Source: an uncultured Ruegeria sp. (GTDB lineage Bacteria > Pseudomonadota > Alphaproteobacteria > Rhodobacterales > Rhodobacteraceae). From it: 64,000 nt of DNA. Under the pieces are notes generated by a model, which saw nothing but the letters and a program-made list of their open reading frames with translations, made no database searches and had not been told where the DNA came from. The stretch is taken from positions 167,232 through 231,231 of the forward strand of contig NZ_CANMQQ010000007.1 of NCBI RefSeq assembly GCF_947500045.1, given 5' to 3'. The translations under genes were made by a program, and so were the position numbers. Shown here piece after piece: positions 61,390-64,000 of the stretch (within the stretch, counting starts at the first letter, position 1; every line of letters starts with the position of its first letter).

Positions 61390-61747
61390 CACGGCACCCT
61401 TTGTCAGACGCCCCATGTCGATGACACCGCTGATCGATGTCATCTTTTTGCTTTTGCTGTTCTTTATGCTGTCCTCGACCTTTTCGAAGTTCGCGGAAAT
61501 CGAGATCAGTAGTACGACCGCAGGATCAACGACATCGGACGAACCGGTTGAGCGGATATTTATCCAACTCGGCGCTGAACGTTTGAGCATGAACGGTGAG
61601 GCAGTAACGCTGGATGAGCTACCCGCCCGGATCGGTGTCGGGCAAGCTCTGATTAGTCTTGATGTCGACGCATCAGCCCAGCGGCTCGTGGATTTGCTTG
61701 TCAGGTTGCGTGGTCGCAATGGATTGACCGTGACGGTGTTGGAGTAA
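61382..61747 (+). CDS. exbD: ExbD/TolR-family protein 1
   Basis: The 121-residue protein has an N-terminal cytoplasmic tail (RRPMSMTPLIDVIFLLLLFFML) with the essential membrane Asp in T-P-L-I-D-V. The periplasmic domain follows, ending in RNGLTVTVLE. ExbD pairs with ExbB in the proton channel. It overlaps exbB by eight bases and is followed by a second, distinct exbD-like gene. Confidence 0.88.
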   Translation: MRNTAPFVRRPMSMTPLIDVIFLLLLFFMLSSTFSKFAEIEISSTTAGSTTSDEPVERIFIQLGAERLSMNGEAVTLDELPARIGVGQALISLDVDASAQRLVDLLVRLRGRNGLTVTVLE

Positions 61748-61751
61748 ATCG

Positions 61752-62129
61752 ATGATCCAATACGTTCGCCAAAGCCGCAAACGAGATTCGACCATTCCTT
61801 TGATCAACGTCGTATTTTTGATGCTGATCTTCTTTCTAATCGCGGGCACACTGGCGCCACCGCTTGATCCTGAGCTAAATCTCGTCGACACTTCTGAACT
61901 GGAAGGGCGTGACCCGCCCGATGCGCTTGTTTTGAATGAAAACGGCGTTCTGAGTTTTCGCGGTCTACAAACAGACCCTGGGTCTTTCATAGCTAGCCAT
62001 GGAGAGAACCCTGTAAGAATTGTCCCGGATCGCAATGTTTCGGGCCGGAGGTTGATGGAAGTGACCGGCGCACTTCGGCGGCAAGGCGCGCCATCGGTGT
62101 TCCTCGTCACTGAGCAGGCTCTGGAATGA
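61752..62129 (+). CDS. ExbD/TolR-family protein 2
   Basis: The 125-residue protein shares the ExbD design: a basic start (RQSRKRDSTIPLINVVFLMLIFFLIAG) and a periplasmic domain. In the membrane motif the usual Asp after P-L-I is Asn (P-L-I-N-V), so the proton-carrying acid is missing. The other ExbD supplies it. Paired ExbD-like proteins of this kind are a known arrangement in some TonB systems. It overlaps tonB by four bases. Confidence 0.85.
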   Translation: MIQYVRQSRKRDSTIPLINVVFLMLIFFLIAGTLAPPLDPELNLVDTSELEGRDPPDALVLNENGVLSFRGLQTDPGSFIASHGENPVRIVPDRNVSGRRLMEVTGALRRQGAPSVFLVTEQALE

Positions 62130-63172
62130 TCCGGAGATCGGCCATCGTCGCTGGGTTGGCTGGCTTGCTTTCGCTGTTATTGCACTATCTGGGGATCAGC
62201 TTTCTTGGCCCCGGTTTACCGGAGCTGCGATCCGAGGGCGACTCGGTCAGTTTGTTAGAGCTTGGCAACTCATTCGAAGATTTCACCGAAGCCACCACCG
62301 ATCCAGTGCAACCAGAACCTGCGGAGGCACCCGAGCCTCCAGCAGAGGATCTTACCGAACCCGAACGCGCAGAAATACCTATAAGCGAAACGCTTGTAGC
62401 CTCCCCTGATCCAAAGCGGGTATCTTCCCCTGACATTGGTGCGCCGGTTGCACCGCAAACAGATGTACAAGAAGAAACACCAACCGAACCTGTGACGGCT
62501 TCAGAAGCCGAAGTTGTTGAGAATGAGGATAGATCCGTAACACCGCCCAACTCTCCGCAATTGGATCAACTGGCGGCTTTACCACCAGCCGACAGCCCAG
62601 CAGGGCCAGTAACTCCGCTTGAGGATTCAGTGGTCGATCCAGAAATTCTAAACACCGTAGTTGAACCTAGTTCTGAGGTGTCAGATGGGGCATCAGAACA
62701 GGCTGTTGTTGTTTCAAAACGCCCTCGCCTCCCGAGCCAAAGACCCGCGGCAGAGCTTCAAAACACACTTGATGGTTTCAGAAATTTCGACAATCTGCGT
62801 AACCCCGAACAAGTCGTGGAGTCTCCGTTAAAGTTGTATAATAGAGAAGGACTAGACCCATTCAGGGCCGGTAACAGTCGAAACCAATCCACGGGTCGCG
62901 GCGTTGGGAATTCCAATACCACAAACTATGCCGGCCAGGTTTTGATCCACTTGAACCAAACACCAGTAGTCTATGTATCTGTCCGTGGATTCGCTCAGGT
63001 GTTCTTCGAAATCAACCCAGATGGTTCATTGGCCTGGGTCGACATCGTCGACAGTTCTGGTTCACCTGAAATCGAACGCGCGGCGAAAGACCAAGTCGTC
63101 CGCGCCGCTCCTTTTCCTCGCCCGCCAAGTGGATCAAGTCGCAAGTTATCGTTTTATTATCAGAACGGCTAA
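62126..63172 (+). CDS. tonB: TonB-like energy transducer
   Basis: The 348-residue protein has an N-terminal membrane helix (about 8-28). A long proline- and glutamate-rich periplasmic spacer follows (repeated PE and PAEAPEPPAE-like units, residues about 50-170), then a C-terminal TonB domain with YVSVRGFAQVFFEINPDG, SLAWVDIVDSSGSPEIE and FPRPPSG. It would carry energy from ExbB/ExbD to outer-membrane receptors for iron chelates or other ligands. No TonB-dependent receptor is in the window. It is the last gene of the operon. Confidence 0.85.
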   Translation: MIRRSAIVAGLAGLLSLLLHYLGISFLGPGLPELRSEGDSVSLLELGNSFEDFTEATTDPVQPEPAEAPEPPAEDLTEPERAEIPISETLVASPDPKRVSSPDIGAPVAPQTDVQEETPTEPVTASEAEVVENEDRSVTPPNSPQLDQLAALPPADSPAGPVTPLEDSVVDPEILNTVVEPSSEVSDGASEQAVVVSKRPRLPSQRPAAELQNTLDGFRNFDNLRNPEQVVESPLKLYNREGLDPFRAGNSRNQSTGRGVGNSNTTNYAGQVLIHLNQTPVVYVSVRGFAQVFFEINPDGSLAWVDIVDSSGSPEIERAAKDQVVRAAPFPRPPSGSSRKLSFYYQNG

Positions 63173-63353
63173 TGACGAGATAAGCCCGTCATTCATTGAT
63201 CTTCAAGTTCCGCGGCTAGCAATGAGAAAAAGGTTGAGCAATCGATCTGGAGATCGGTTGAAGTGTGATTTAGCTGTTTGTGACTAAGTCGAGGATGGGT
63301 GCATCCAGTGTAGCTGAACATTTGCCTGCATTGAGCTCAAAGCAGTCGTAAGC

Positions 63354-63708
63354 GGATGTGTTGCAAACTTTTGACTGTTGACGCTCATGAGTGCTTCGGA
63401 TGAATGGCTATCGAAATTTTGAAGTCGAAAGTCCGTTGATGATCTTATTTAAAGGCGCGCAATATCCGAAGGATGTAATCCTGTTCGCAGTGTTCTTTTA
63501 CGTCCGCTACGGTGTCTCATATCGGGATCTTGAAGAAATCATGGCAGAGCGCGGGATTTCAGTCGACCACACCACACTGAACCGGTGGGTCACACGATAT
63601 TGCGCGCCTTTAAAGGAAATCATGAATTGGCTTTCGACTTGATATGACCGGCAGTCATTCACGCGCTAATTCCGAAAGCGTCAATGGTCAAAAGTTTGCA
63701 ACAGAACC
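63354..63708 (+). mobile_element. hybrid IS6 remnant made of two inverted 5' ends
   Basis: Both halves are the transposase-start end of IS6 elements facing each other, so the element is a long inverted repeat. The left half (63354 to about 63602) encodes 68 N-terminal residues from ATG 63400 (MNGYRNFEVESPLMILF). The right half (about 63603-63708) is nearly identical, in reverse, to 31424-31530 of the intact copy. They meet at GATATT, a hexamer present in both parents, which points to joining at a microhomology. Confidence 0.8.
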
Positions 63709-64000
63709 CCACCCTGTCAGGAGGCCAGCCACCAAGTCATTGCGATGATCGTAGTGTTTTCCATGAAACACTGACTATCGTCTGCGAGATTACTGGTCAA
63801 TCAAATGGTAGAAGGGGCTCGAGGCTGACGGCCCTGAGCTGCCCTTGGCCAGTGCCTCAAGATGCTGCGACGCGGCCCGTCAAAGCCGCCATTCGCTGCA
63901 GCGGCGAGATAGGAGGCCTGTCAAACTCACAGATTGCAGACAAATGCAGCCGTTTGATCTACCGCTATTGGGCGGCTCGAAACATCGGAAACAGGGGTGG
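63709..64000. other. right-edge gap with a dispersed motif
   Basis: No gene was identified in the last 292 bases. AAAGCCGCCATTCG is at 63882-63895, the same 14-mer as at 21734-21747, and AGTGTTT-N6-AAACACT forms a small hairpin near 63757-63776. Confidence 0.4.

Noticed and set aside
63391..63642. An 83-codon gene as a short functional transposase
   Set aside because: It has only the N-terminal region, then reads into an inverted second element end, and lacks all but the helix-turn-helix part.
1..64000. tRNA, rRNA or CRISPR features
   Set aside because: No rRNA stretch, CCA-ended cloverleaf or regularly spaced repeat array was recognised on either strand by eye; a covariance-model scan would be needed to exclude small RNAs.

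Overview
The window looks like chromosome or large-replicon DNA of a marine alphaproteobacterium of the Rhodobacteraceae (Roseobacter group). This rests on recognisable family content rather than on any search: a trimethylamine N-oxide (TMAO) demethylase next to a glycine-betaine-type ABC transporter, a GDCCVxC protein beside a mercury-type locus, CopC/CopD with DUF411, an ExbB-ExbD-ExbD-TonB set, and several TolB-like/TPR signalling proteins. No rRNA, tRNA or CRISPR array was seen. The density of decayed insertion sequences between 30 and 64 kb marks it as an accessory, frequently rearranged region.

Layout. 1-6.3 kb: a LysR regulator running off the left edge, cytochrome c' and a di-haem cytochrome, a cation diffusion facilitator (CDF), an Asp-rich exported protein and a NarL/NarX-like two-component system. 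6.3-13.7 kb: metal handling. Two MerR regulators each face a target across a textbook 19-bp-spacer MerR promoter. One drives a MerT-like gene plus a GDCCVxC protein; the other drives a CDF gene cut off by an IS30-family element. A leftward copper operon follows (His-rich protein, DUF411, cytochrome c, CopC, CopD), then YceI and a TetR regulator. 14.6-21.5 kb: a serine hydroxymethyltransferase-like enzyme with a LysR regulator, an adenylate cyclase-TPR protein, a GNAT-methyltransferase fusion, and MarR with a DUF1360 membrane protein.

22.8-30.6 kb is the clearest pathway: a LacI regulator, two perfect palindromic operators, tdm (TMAO demethylase), the transporter genes tmoX, tmoV and tmoW, and an alpha/beta hydrolase. 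Together they would import TMAO and split it to dimethylamine and formaldehyde, with the one-carbon unit captured on tetrahydrofolate. 30.7-46 kb: an intact IS6-family element, several dead IS6 copies, orphan genes, an alkyl sulfatase with a divergent TolB-like/TPR protein, a trio of SnoaL-like proteins with a LysR regulator, and a decayed membrane cassette (lipoprotein, multi-TM protein, membrane-anchored GTPase with an in-frame amber codon).

46-58 kb is the best candidate for something undescribed. A SARP/BTAD-like regulator diverges from a PAP2-family phosphatase with a His-Ala-Asp repeat, then a divergent subtilase, a second classical subtilase and a small I9-like protein, all on one strand. 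A FAD amine oxidase, a methyltransferase and a kinase-like/TolB/TPR fusion follow. 58-64 kb: an EamA transporter, a dead IS6 copy, an energy-transducing ExbB/ExbD/ExbD/TonB operon and a hybrid IS6 remnant. A short dispersed motif recurs in intergenic gaps through the window.
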